A stretch of DNA of 64,000 nt from Atherinomorus stipes (taxonomy: Eukaryota; Chordata; Actinopteri; Atheriniformes; Atherinidae). The stretch spans positions 62,001 through 126,000 of the forward strand of contig JALJCO010007095.1 of NCBI GenBank assembly GCA_023101725.1. Reading direction: 5' to 3'. How positions within the stretch are numbered: position 1 is the stretch's first letter; each line of letters starts with the position of its first letter. The position numbers were made by a program, and so were the translations under genes. This document shows, in pieces, positions 49,975 through 60,841 of the stretch. Below the pieces are notes generated by a model that had not been told where the DNA came from, ran no database searches, and saw only the letters and a list, made by a program, of their open reading frames with translations.

Positions 49975-51306
49975 AAATCATCAAAGCAACAATAGGACCT
50001 TTTGGTACAGATGTAATTGGACAGGTTTCCTACTCTGGGGAAGTTTGCATGATATTTTGTATCCTGAATAAACCTTTACCTAAGATGACCTTAAGGATAT
50101 CATAGAATTGCAAGATATCCCTGATGTTCTAGTGTAAGGACTGATCACTGAAGGCAACTGTAAAATACTAGATTGGGCCAAATCATCAAAAATCTAATTA
50201 TATCAGGTTTGTGATCCAAATTGCAACTGGGAATTTCTTTATGAAGTTTGCACGTTCTCCTCATGACTGAGTGGGATTTCTCAGTGTTCTCGCTCCAATT
50301 ATCTTAGAATTTGCTTACTATAGGTCAATTTGAGATATAAAGCTTCTGTAATTTGTGCCTGCATTGGTCGTGTAATGGACGAGTGACTTGTCCAAGAGAT
50401 TCTCTTGTCACAACTGGGTCCGGCCTCCAGCCCTCAGTAAACCTGGACAGGATGATGCAGGTATAGTAAATGAATAAGCGGATTTAATATTAAATCACAA
50501 ACAACAAATGGACACAGATCCACAAAGCATTATCATCTTTCAGGATATTGTTTCAATTCTGGCTTGAGATCAAAATGTACATTGATCAATGACAGCATCA
50601 TCTGATCACATGTTGTTCTTTTTTTTTTTTCTTTCTTATCCTGAATAATCCTCAGCCAGGTCAGGTTCTCTGTTGTTCTACAACTCAATGCTTTTACACT
50701 ACAAAGCTGACTCTGAGTTATGTTTGCAGCTGGTTTCAAATCACACATAAAGTTGATTTTCTTGTGGTGCATAATGCCTGGTTAAAAACATCTGCCGGTT
50801 ACACAAGAACGCCCACACCGCTGAGGGCAAGGCTTCTCCAAGCTTTCTAAAAACAGACAAACTTGGGGAAAAATGTTAAACTCCACCAAGAGGGGGAACT
50901 AGAGACAAATTGGATGAAGAATTCATACTGAATATTTCTGTTACAGTCAGTACAAGTGGCCATCAGGTTTTTTTTTCCCCCTTCACACTACGATGAATCA
51001 ATTTTTAGTGTGTTTTTCTTGCAAGCATCTGTGTGTGTCAGAGCCTGTTCAACCATGCAGTAATCAACTCCACCTCACAGCTGAGAAGAGTCCCATGGGC
51101 AACCCTTCAACCATCACTTTGACCATTTTCTTCACCCAGGTCACAACCGCAAGTCACACACACACAAAAAAGAAAAGAAAAAATAAATAAGTAGATGAAA
51201 AAAAAATGCAGTGACCACGCAGTACTCTCAGAAAAACTGTTTGCTGCACCACCAGTAAACCCACGCATACTTCCTACACTTTACAACTGACCCTTGGCAT
51301 TCCTAC
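49975..51306 (-). other. 5' part of intron 1, largely unique
   Basis: AT-rich with a T-run near 50618 and a short (CA)n near 51156. No credible coding sequence upstream of the donor at 51306. Confidence 0.5.
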
Positions 51307-51385
51307 CGTCCTCATAGAAGACATCCTCCGCTTCTTCTCGCATCATCTCATCCAGGTCATCCTCTGCAATGTCGGTCATAGCCAT
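51307..51385 (-). CDS. ripor2: predicted upstream coding first exon of ripor2, acidic N-terminus
   Basis: An open frame on the gene's strand starts at ATG 51385-51383 (G at -3 and G at +4) and reads MAMTDIAEDDLDEMM then REEAEDVFYED plus one base. It stops at a donor GAGGACG|gtagga at 51307/51306. The one leftover base plus the two leading bases of the 4771-4891 exon make Gly, giving ...[16 protein letters not shown], fully in frame. Strand, phase and the highly acidic composition, unlike random intron, support it. I do not recall this N-terminus well enough to prove homology. It could instead be the start of another minus-strand gene. The frame is open upstream without another ATG, and a weak acceptor-like ttttacag precedes it, so the 5' end of the exon is not fixed. 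Confidence 0.55.
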
Positions 51386-51800
51386 CACTACAGCCTCTTC
51401 TTCTTCTCCTCCTTTTGTCTCCCTGGGCTGACAAACCGGAGCTTCAGAGAGAGTGACTGGACTGTAAAATCGAATCAACACCGGCGCGGCCTCTTTGCTT
51501 CAGGCAATAGTCCGATCACCGGCAGCTCCTCACACGAGTGGGAGAGGACTGGGACCGAGCTGAGCTTCAGCTCTCTGCACAGCAGTGTGTGTGTCAGGTG
51601 AAGTGTGTGTGGGTGAGAGGGAGGACTCCCAGCGACCTTCACTAAGTTTCAGCTGTGGTGCTGATTTCATAACATCCTGTGAAAAGCTGAAGTGAGAGTG
51701 TTCTGTTTGAAGAGCACTTGTATGAGTAAGTGTGCGCATGTGTGTGAGTACACTGTTTGGGGAGGGTGCATGTGTGTCCATACACACAGCACGGCTCTAC
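51386..51800 (-). promoter_or_regulatory. candidate 5' UTR and promoter zone of the upstream ripor2 start
   Basis: GC-richer and CpG-containing (ccggcgcggcc near 51482) compared with the surrounding AT-rich DNA, and directly upstream of the predicted acidic N-terminal exon. No TATA box is evident at a convincing distance. The transcription start is not determinable from sequence alone. The minus-strand frame at 51530-51787 in this stretch is low-complexity (THTHT-like) and not credible as a gene. Confidence 0.3.
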
Positions 51801-52589
51801 AGTGAGTCAGCTGAAGCGCCTGGTGATTAACAAGAATAATTAGATTCTGTAGTTTGAGCCAGCAAGGACATGCAAAGGTGTGAAGGCGTGTGTTTTTGTG
51901 TTGGTGCTTGGCATGTTGTGTGAGACATGGAGCTGGCTCTATTTGTCATTCCTTCACAGCTCACTCAGAATCATGGCACCACACTGATTGCTCCCTCTAT
52001 TTTTTCATTTGGCCCACTTTAAGGGGGCCTTTGCAGCACTGATAACGTCTGGTGTCATCTGCTGTTGCTGAAAGCCTTCAACAAGCTGCTCATACAGCGA
52101 GTAAACACGCTCACCTGCTTTGAATAAGACAGATTTAGATTTAGAAATCAGGGAGTATTTCTCATGTACTTGTAGGTTTTACATTTGAGCTTTCAAGACT
52201 ATTCATTTTTTTTGTCACAGACTTGAATGTGTGTAGATGTGCACTTACTGGCTTTAAATAAATTTCCACAAAAGCCAAACAATTGGAAATCCAAATTAAG
52301 GAGCAAATAATGTACATATTTCTCAATATATAAGTAGACTGAATGGTTTTAAGGCTTAAAGACGGGAAAGTTTGTGCTTAAAGGTCAAGTCATCAATTCA
52401 AACTGTGCTACATTTAAAAGAAAACAATGAATAAACCTATGATCTTGCAACCTTTTGCTCTATGAGTGAAAAGAAAAATTGACTAAGGGACACGGCCTAA
52501 ACAGCCGTGGCCCTGCACATGGCTAAATTTGACTCGCACAACACTATTTCAGCCAGGCAGCAACAGAGGTCTCTCATGCTCACACGCTA

Positions 52590-53145
52590 GGGATGTGGTT
52601 TTTACCTCTGCCAAGCAGGTAATGTTTTCAATATAGCGTTGGTTTGTCTGTCTGTCAGCAACTTTGCTGAAAAAGTTCAGGATGGATTGACCTGAAATTT
52701 TCACCAGCCGTGTGCCTCAGCCCAAGGACGAACCCATTAAATTTGAGAGGGACCCAATTGCAGTCACGATATGTTGCCATATACAGCATCCAATCCACCC
52801 TGGCAGTCCCAAGCGGAAGTTTCTTCTTCATGTAACTTACTAAAATATAACCCTAACCCTGACCCTTCCCCTAACCCTAACCACCCGACTACACCAAATG
52901 CATCGCAGCAGCAGACAGATATTCTTGGCAGTATTTAACCAACTTCCACTTGAGACTTCCTGTATGGCTTGGATCTATGATGGCGCCCATTGTAACTGCA
53001 GGAAGGTACCATGTTAAATTTTGGTGGTGATCCGGATCACCCTCTGGATCCAGGATTCTATTGAAGGATTCTTTATCGTTGCAAGAGCTGCTTCGGGGAA
53101 GTCTGTGCTCTCCAAGTGCTTTTCTAGTCTGGGATTTTTTAAAAA
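52590..53145. repeat. dispersed repeat with telomere-like tract
   Basis: Phrases tacctctgccaagcaggtaatgtttt, gaaaaagttcaggatgg, cctgaaattttca, ggtggtgatccggatcaccctctggatccaggattct and gaagtctgtgctctccaagtgcttttctagt belong to a repeat seen widely in fish genomes. The family name is not certain. An insertion with CCCTAA-like units occupies 52848-52884. Confidence 0.6.
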
Positions 53146-53157
53146 TTAACTAATAAT

Positions 53158-54148
53158 TCGAGCTTGTTCGAGCTGTCCGGTCCCTGCGCCAGAGCTTGGT
53201 GCCAGAACCAGAGCCCTGCAGTAGGTAGAATCCATTCCCGGTGAGACTTGGACTCCGCCAAGGCTGCCCTTTGTCGCCGATCCTGTTCACAACCTTTATG
53301 GACAGGATTTCTAGGCGCAGCCGAGGTCTTGAGGGGATCCTGTCTGGTGGCCTCAGGATCGGGTCTCTGCTGTTCGCAGATGATGTGGTTCTGTTGGCTT
53401 CATCGGGCCGTGATCTCCAACTGTCGCTGGAGCGATTTGCAGCAGAGTGTGAAGCGGCCGGGATGAGAATCAGCACCTCCAAATCCAAGACCATGGTCCT
53501 TGCCCAGAAAAGGGTGGAGTGTCCTTACCGGGTCGGGAGTGAGGTCCTGCTCCAAGTGGAGGAGTTTAAGTATCTCGGGGTCTTGGTCACTAGTGAGGGA
53601 AAAATGGAGTGGGAGATGGACAGACGGATCGGTGCGGCGTCTGCAGTGATGCGGACTCTGGATCGGTCCGTTGTGGTGAAGAAGGAGCTGAGCCAGAAGG
53701 CGAAGCTCTCGATTTACCGGTCCATCTACGTTCCTACCCTCACCTATGGCCATGAGCTGTGGGTCATGACCGAAAGAACGAGATCGCGGGTACAAGCGGC
53801 TGAAATGAGTTTCCTCCGCAGGGTGGCCGGGCTCTCCCTTAGAGATAGGGTGAGGAGCTCGGTCATCCGGGAGGGGCTCAAAGTAGAACCGCTGCTCCTC
53901 CGTATAGAGAGGAGCCAGATAAGGTGGCTTGGGCATCTGGTCAGGATACCTCCTGGACGCCTCCCTGGTGAGATGTTCCAGGCACGTCCCACCAGGACAA
54001 GACCCCGGGGGAGACCCAGGACACGCTGGAGGGACTACGTCTCCCACTGGCTTGGGAATGCCGGGGTGAGGGAAGTCTGGGCTTCCCTGCTTAGGCAGCT
54101 GCCCCCGTGACCCGATCCCGGATAAGCGGAGGAAGACGGTACGGTACG
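53158..54148 (+). mobile_element. 5'-truncated Rex3-like RTE LINE
   Basis: The DNA reads as reverse transcriptase from about 53162 and ends cggataagcggaggaagacggtacggtacgg, a variant of the Rex3/RTE tail. Truncated at the 5' end, as usual for LINEs. The flanks share an AT-rich word (actaataatt at 53148-53157, aattaataatt at 54151-54161) that may be the target duplication. Confidence 0.85.
53241..54110 (+). pseudogene. RTE-clade reverse transcriptase C-terminal part, open for 289 codons
   Basis: Uninterrupted frame with RT blocks GLRQGCPLSPILF (residues 4-16) and FADDVVLLAS (45-54; codons 53373 on), the catalytic Asp pair intact. Then EEFKYLGVLVTSEGKMEWE (thumb-proximal), RRIGAASAVMRTL, SIYVPTLTYGHELW and GHLVRIPPGRLPG, then the RPRGRPRTRWRDYV tail of RTE elements, ending REVWASLLRQLPP. 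Compared with the usual C-terminus, about ten residues are missing near residue 273 (SHWLGNAGVREVW). It lacks the endonuclease and N-terminal RT. The first codon shown is GTG and not a true start. Youngest-looking LINE in the window, but not autonomous. Confidence 0.85.
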
Positions 54149-54161
54149 GGAATTAATAATT

Positions 54162-56579
54162 TATTTTAAAATGGCAGCATTTATGAATGCATTATGAATG
54201 GATTTTGTGATGCAACTCAAATCACATCCTTGTGTACTTTTAATTCTTTTTAGAGAGCATCACTGGTTTGTGCAGCTACAGTCAACAAATATTGAGTGCC
54301 TTATTGGTGAAAACTTTTTATAGCATGCAAAAGCTTGAAAGAGGAAGGCTTCTCACACCCCCTAGCTATCTTTTTGGCTGTAAGTGAGAGGGAATGGACA
54401 GCTGGTGTCACACTGTTTTTTATCCTTGATATACGAGGGTTTTGCAGATGTAGATGTGTTGTTAGTCTCAAGGCTCAGAAACCGCACTATGCATCTTGGC
54501 CAGGACGCAATACTTAAGTCCACGAGGAAGCAGCATGTTTGAAAATACAACTTCGGTTAAAGCACGGATGGACTTCACCGGAAAGGTTCTGCAATGTAAG
54601 TCTGAAAGCAGCTTGAGACTAAAGTCTAACAAAGACAGATCCAAAAACTTTTTTGGTTCAGCTAACCAAAAGTCAAACAAAACCTATGATCAAAACCAAA
54701 AAATTATGACCCCACCAACACAATGGTTGTAAAAAATACAAGTCATCCACTGAAGAACCAGCGTTTGGTTTTTCCCCTATGAACTACTCTGGTAATATGG
54801 CAGCGCAAAATGCTGGAGGGATGAAGAGGCAACTCATGGCATCACATTCAACCAATCAGGAAGCAGGATCACTGGATGGTCCCAGTATTCAATTAATTAT
54901 CCATTCTATATTACAAATATCTGCAAACAAATGAATAGATAAAGATTACAGACTTGATGTGCAAATGCTAAATGCTAAATTATAAGTTAGAAAAATCACT
55001 CGGTCTAAAAACGACTTAAAGTCATAAAATCTAAGTCATTATTTTTTGCGTACAAATAAAAAATGAAGTTCATCTGATAACAAAATCACTCTGAATACAC
55101 ACTGGATGTGTAATGTACTGTTTTGTTACCTTTGAGACAAGTACAGAATGTCATCATCAGTGTTGCTAGCAGTATGTTTAGCAGCTTTTGTTTGAGATTA
55201 ACACAAATTTTGATTAATTCTGGAAATGTTGCCAAATGGCTTTGTTTGCATTTATTCTCCAGAAAACTTGAGCAGAGCAAGAGAACTATAAAAAGGATGT
55301 TCAAGCAAGGCAAGCTGGTGCTAAATGTCAATACTCATATTGTTGTTATTTTAAAGCTACATAATGCTCCACATGTCTAAAACTTTGAAATTGCTTTAAG
55401 CATCGTTCAATAAATCTTAAAATGATAAACCTGTGTCTAAACTTTGCGTTTGGATCACTACTTTGCAATAGTTTTCATCTACCATTTTAATTAAAAGGTT
55501 TGCAGTACTCCCAGGAGACCCCTTACAAGCCCCTTTCTTTCTCAAGTAAGTTATTCCTGGTCCTAAATTATGACAAAAATTAAGTCTTTTTTTTATTTAA
55601 CATTATTCTAATAAAAAGAAAATTTAAAAGCAGTCAGATAGAAAATCTTCTCCCTCCTCCTGTCTTCACTATGCAGTTTCTCTGACTCACCCCATTTAGA
55701 CAAACCAATTTCCAACCAAAATAGAAACTAGGCCTCAAGTCAGTTCATTATCACTTTTCCTTCAGACTTCTTCTCCCTTGCCACTGCCTCCCTTTAAGGC
55801 TGAAGCTCAAGGGAACAAAGCTGAAAGCGAACTCATTTTCACACATGATGAGTCCAGAAAATGCAAAAGCCGCACAATTATTGACCGGTGCTTCAAAAAC
55901 ATCAAGATTTAGGCTAATAATAGAACTATTCATTATACATTTGCATGTTTATGATGGATACCTTCTGTATTTGTGTTTTTGTAAAGGGTTAGTTGTGCCC
56001 ACAGAAATTAAGGCAATGGATACAAGATGCATTTTTGGCAAATGTGACATTATGTGACAATACGGCTTTTTCTTGTTTTGCTGCCATGATACTGAAGCAA
56101 TGCAGGAAAAGTGTGAATCTGAAAAATAGGAGTTTCAGACTCATTTTGAATTGGACTGATATTTACTATCTACACTCCTCAAGCTGCCCTGACTGTACTT
56201 AACAACTTTGATTTCCATCCTGGCATCACACCATTTTCCTCTACGGCACAACATCACAGATGCAAATGAGAATGGTCAGAAAACATTAGCTGCATCTAAA
56301 ACATCAGTGAAGGAACAACAGAAAATAGACATTTGAAACTTTTTAAGTGCACTATTTATTACATATTGCTTAATGTAATTAATTATAACTTAATAACATT
56401 GCTACAAAGGCAATCAGTAACTATCCATTTAATCTTTGATTATTTTGATTGGAAACACACAGGTTAAATTTCAAGTTTGGATAAAATGACAGGGTTGCTG
56501 AATATGAAAAACAAAGTTGCAAATTCTTTTGTTTTTATTTTGCATATGAATCTGGAGCTTCACAGCTAACTGTAAGGGT
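54162..56579. other. upstream flank without recognised elements
   Basis: AT-rich intergenic-like sequence. Frames at 54335-54732 and 55123-55380 are short and show no domain signature. Confidence 0.5.
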
Positions 56580-57255
56580 ATTTATGGTTCATGCTCAAAA
56601 GATCCAGCTCTGAGAGTCGATGCTTTGTTGTGAATCAGAAGAGCCGGCTTGCATTGAGTGAGAGCCAGCCCCCCCCCCCCCTTCACTCCTCACAGTGCTC
56701 AGCTCCCCACAGTTAGCTCAGCAAAATGCAACTACAGATATAAAGAGAAATATGTGGAGCTGAAGGACTTGTGCAAGCACAGGTAAATTTTAAAATTGAC
56801 TACTGATGTAAGTTAATGTTTGCTTCCCTCCTAAGTCCGATCATCCCATCGTGTTGTTTCTATAATAAATTATAAAGCACAATTTCATGTAAATTACATA
56901 AAATAGGAATCTCTCCATGATATTAGTCTCAGCTCTTTACACAAAGTATTCATGGTTGTGTTGTGACCCAATGTTGCAGCTACAATAACACATCTACCAC
57001 ACTGTCATATTAGTTGGGAGTAATTCATAACTTACTTTTAGAAAAAAAAAAAACCTGGCACAGACCCCCATGAATCATGAGGACCATGACTTCTCCTGCT
57101 CCCCAGCCCTGGCTGAAACTGTCTTCTACGAGACATCCACAACTCTGATACTGTTTCCAACTTTAGATCCAGACTCAAACCCACCTGTTGAACCACTAAA
57201 TCCCCAAAACTCTGCTGTTCATCCACTGTTGTCTTTATATGGTTGCAGTGTACAG

Positions 57256-57300
57256 TAAGTTGATTTTATTCTTGTGGCCCACAAGAATAAAATCAACTTA
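57256..57300. repeat. perfect 45-bp palindrome
   Basis: Two 22-nt arms (TAAGTTGATTTTATTCTTGTGG and its complement) around a single C. Immediately followed by a partial repeat of its inner part (attcttgtgggcc). No known terminator or site. Confidence 0.95.
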
Positions 57301-57711
57301 TTCTTGTGGGCCACGAGTTGTAGGCTTTTTCTAAAGTGTCCCTGTGGGCCTTGAAAGGCAGTTTGAAATATAATTGATCATCATCATGATTATTATTATT
57401 ACTATTGTATGTGGGGGAAATTTTCTGATTGAAGCTGATGTTTGGTTACAGCTGCAGTTTGTACAATAAGACGTTGTGTTACATCGCTACCATGGCAAGT
57501 GCCATTTTTCCTCCATTTGGGAAACTGGTAATTATTTATCCATGGGTTTATTAGATTAAATTTGCAGTCATGATGGCAGTTCACAATCCAGCAACTTCTC
57601 AACATATTGCCCTTTAAACAATGGTTGGATGAAGAGGTTACATGCTGCTAACAGTAAAGGCTGTTACATCCTCCTTGAGAAGCGAAAAATTTCTTCTTGT
57701 TCTTGGGGCCA

Positions 57712-57741
57712 CGAGAACAAAATGACGTCATTTTGGTCTCG
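57712..57741. repeat. 30-bp palindrome centred on TGACGTCA
   Basis: CGAGAACAAAATGA / TCATTTTGGTCTCG arms with one mismatch. The centre (57723-57730) is a perfect CRE/ATF palindrome. It lies just inside the left terminus of the foldback complex. Confidence 0.85.
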
Positions 57742-58051
57742 CGGACCTGATTGAGGATGGCTTGAGGCTTGTTCTAGACCCCTAGGCTGAGCAGAACTTT
57801 TTTCTCGGGGAGCTCCGAGAAGTATTATGTGATTTGTTGGTTGGACATTTGAGACAGGCGCGGTTAACACAGAGACGCTTGAAGCAGAGTTGTCACTTCT
57901 GGATTTCCGCAGATGCGAAGTCAAATATATATAGGCTATATATGTAAATTTAATAAACAGCTGATTGAGTATGGAGTTTATTTTGTGTTTTTATTATTCA
58001 AGAAAAAAATATCTGAAAGGGGAAAATAATTTTTAAAGCAAAATAAATGTA

Positions 58052-58910
58052 TTGGAGAGAACAAATTTTCACACTCAGCAAAAACTGATGTTATTTGAGA
58101 ATCAAGAAAAGGTCTTGAGTGAAAATATTTTGTCAAAGAATAAATAAAGATAAATTGACATTTGGAAAATGATTTCCAAGTGAAAAAAGCTCTCTCAAAA
58201 ATATATTTTTACTCTAGAATATTGTTGGGTTTTTTTGTTTGTTTTTTGTAATCAGAGTGAAAACATTTTCTCTCAAAAAAGATTTCTCTCTCATAACTTT
58301 TTTCTTTGTCTTTGCTCTCAATTCAGGATTTTTCTCTTAACGTGAAAAATGTGTCATGGGCGGGCCTGTGTTTCTATTGGCCAGTCTCAACAGAATTGAC
58401 AGCTGGGTGGTGGTATTTTGGGCATAGGTGGTGACGCCTTCGTTGTTGATATTTATGAGGAAACTCCCGCTGGCCCAGACTTCCTGATCCACAGCAACAC
58501 TGCACCTAGTCGGCGCATTCAGACAGTGAGGTTCTAGGAACGTAGTTCCAATAACTACCCATCTCAAGTTTAGTCATAAGAACTACACCTCCCTATCAGT
58601 TTGCGTTTGCACATGAGGGAGGACCTTGATAGGGACCATGTTTGACGCAATCATCTGGGACAGACAAATTTATGCCCCAGCAGGTCTAATACAAAACAGA
58701 GGTTTCTCATCTCTTTTCTTCAAAGCTATTATAAAAGCTAGCTTAACAGCTTTCCGTCATCACAGTCATTTGTATCACATAACGGAACAGCCCCCCGTTG
58801 GAAAGCTGCCCTACCAACGTCTTGTTTACCTTTCGTTGAAGTACACCTGGACACTTTAGTGGACTGACCACTAAGTTTTTGCTATCAGTGTGAAAATCTG
58901 TTCTCTCCAA
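58052..58910. mobile_element. TA-flanked DNA transposon nested in the foldback arm
   Basis: Ends TTGGAGAGAACAAATTTTCA / TGAAAATCTGTTCTCTCCAA, flanked by TA at 58050-58051 and 58911-58912. The opposite arm at about 60030 shows the unoccupied sequence, confirming the insertion. 859 bp, non-coding. TA target suggests Tc1/mariner-type. Confidence 0.8.
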
Positions 58911-59007
58911 TAGGGGATTATCACGCTTCGTGTTCCTGTTTCCGGAACTTGTCAATTAAGTGTTTCCTCTTCCGGGCCAGTTCAACAGTAGCTGAATCCA
59001 ATGTCAC

Positions 59008-59478
59008 TGCTCTGTTCCACTTTGTAAATCGAATAAACAACGCCAACCCTACTTAAATTTTCATGGATTCCCGACTGAAGCGATACAAAGGAATTAGTGG
59101 ATCAACGCGATTCGCCAGGGTGAAGGGCCAAACTTTATAATAAAACAAGGTTGCACGTTTGTTTGTAGCCGGCACTTCAATGATGCAGACAACACAGCTG
59201 GTGTTAGCAGGCTTGCGTTAGCTGACATACCTAACTTTGTGGGTCTGAAAACACACAAGCATCTGAAAATCGGGTCTGCACCCTCCTGTTTCCAGTGGAA
59301 CAACTAGGGACTGCCAAGAAAGGAGACTGCTTCCAAAAGAGCATCAGCTGGCTAAGGCCATGATACTCAGCCAGCATACACGCATGTAGCAACTGGAGGA
59401 AGAAATCAAGGAGTTGACAAGAGAGCTGTCACAGCTGAAAGTGTATCAAGTGCATTTTGCAAGTGCATATCAAGTCTC
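59008..59478 (+). pseudogene. THAP zinc-finger domain fossil with coiled-coil remnant
   Basis: Frame from 59008 reads CSVPLCKSNKQ, LNFHGFPTEAIQRN, a stop (TAG 59095-59097), WINAIRQGEGPNF, then TFVCSRHFNDAD. This has the THAP C-x4-C, the conserved FP and Trp, and the C-x2-H at 59164-59175, with normal spacing (46 residues between second and third cysteines). It continues KTHKHLKIGSAPSCF to a stop at 59305. In another frame, 59390-59478 reads QLEEEIKELTRELSQLKV, a coiled coil as often follows THAP domains. Dead through the stop and frameshifts. Confidence 0.78.
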
Positions 59479-59760
59479 CGAACTTTATAATTAAACAAGG
59501 TAGCACGCTTGTTTGTAGCAGGTGAGACACTACAGCTGGCGTTAGCAGGCTAGTGTTAGCTGATGTGCTCAACTGTGCGTTTGAAAACACACAAGCATCT
59601 GGAAATCAGATCTGAGGCCAATATCATCAATAAAGCATAATAAAAAAAAAAAAAAACTTGCTTAGGCCATGACGTTCACCCAGTAGAGGTGACGTGCAGC
59701 CGCTAGCAGCCGCTATGTGAAGCAGTGGCTGCACATAGCCGCTGCTTCATATAGCCAGCA

Positions 59761-60030
59761 GTCTGCATCACTGAAGTGCCGGCTAAAAAACAAATGTGCT
59801 ATCTTGTTTTATTATAAAGTTCGGCCCTCGCTTTGATCTACTAATTCCTTAGCATCGCTTCAGTTGGGAATCCATGAAAATTTAAGTAGGGCTGGCGTTT
59901 ATTCAATTTACGAAGTGGAACAGAGCAGTGACATTGGATTCAGCTACTGTTGAACTGGCCCAGAAGAGGAAGCGCTTAAATTTGACAAGTTCTGGAAACA
60001 GGAACATGGAAGCGTGATAATCCCTTATAT
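59761..60030 (-). pseudogene. second, inverted copy of the THAP fossil
   Basis: Reverse complement of the first THAP remnant with the same FHGFPTEA block and ccggcacttca end. It carries the same TAG at the same position, followed by a second TAG replacing the conserved Trp. The second zinc cysteine codon is Arg (cgt). A short deletion lies before the CSRHF block. Confidence 0.75.
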
Positions 60031-60841
60031 ATCTATTTTGCTTTCACAATTATTTTCCCCCTTTGGATTGTTTTTTTTTTTTTAATTTAATAAAAACACA
60101 AAATAAACTCCATAATCGAGGCGGTGAGAAAGTACGAAAAAGTAAATGACACATGTGGCATTTAAATACATGATCACCACCACGTGCAACTCCAGAAGTT
60201 TATTACAAATTTACAATGACTGGATGCACACCGCTGCCGCCCCTCCTGCAACCCATGTGCGCCCAGTTGCAGAGCTTCTCGTGGAGTATGTATCCACTTG
60301 AAAACTAACTTTTTTTTGTTCTTGCAGCCTCGAGGGCAAAGTTCTCGCTTCTCAGGGAGTATGTAACAAGCTTAAAGTTGTCTGCACAACAAAGGAGGGA
60401 ACTGGTTTGTTGCTCTCCTTAACAGCAATACATTGCACCCCCTCTCACTTCCAAACTCTATTACATGTGAGGATGTAGGATCATATCATTATGTGAAAAA
60501 AGAAAAGAGGCAGACACTGCAAGTTTGCAGACAGCGGAAGAGACAAGAGAGTGTGTGTGTGGATCGCATCATCGTCTATGACACCGGAAAGCAAAGCAGC
60601 ATCTGGTTGCAGTATAAAGATAAAATAAATGTACCAAATGAAGATATCATGTGGTTTCTCATGAAAACACTGAACACAAAAAGGTTTTCAACACACAAAC
60701 CATTCCTTTTCACAATTAAGGTAAAACATAGGGCTACAAAAAATCTTAAATTAAGAGTCGTTGGGAGTCAAAAGAGCTGGCTCTTTGGAAGCAGAGCGAA
60801 AACAGCCGGTTCTCTGAAAAGAGCCAAACCTCCCATCACTA

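Larger units (their letters stand above)
57662..60368. mobile_element. foldback transposon-like complex with THAP fossils
   Basis: Outer ends at 57662-57685 and about 60344-60368 are reverse complements (cttgagaagcga / tcgcttctcagg). A second inverted pair, 57963-59190 and 59761-60119, aligns over about 360 bp once the TA-flanked insert at 58052-58910 is removed. The spacer holds a partial direct duplication (59135-59282 and 59470-59617). Remnants of a THAP-domain protein are present in both arms. THAP domains occur in P-element-like and some DDE transposases. No catalytic domain is left and the family is unresolved. Confidence 0.7.
56580..60841 (+). mobile_element. probable large hAT relic hosting other elements
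   Basis: The right end reads gagccaaacctcccatcacta (reverse: TAGTGATGGGAGGTTTGGCTC), a hAT-like terminus with repeated agagccggctct motifs at 60765-60825. The left region at 56595-56670 has related motifs (gatccagctctgagagtcgatgcttt, agagccggctt) and a C13 run. Flanks gtatttat / gtattttg may be decayed target duplications. The left terminus is degraded, so this is a tentative unit. The foldback complex at 57662-60368 lies inside it. Confidence 0.4.

Noticed and set aside
53400..54047. 215-codon minus-strand frame
   Set aside because: Antisense shadow of the RTE reverse transcriptase.
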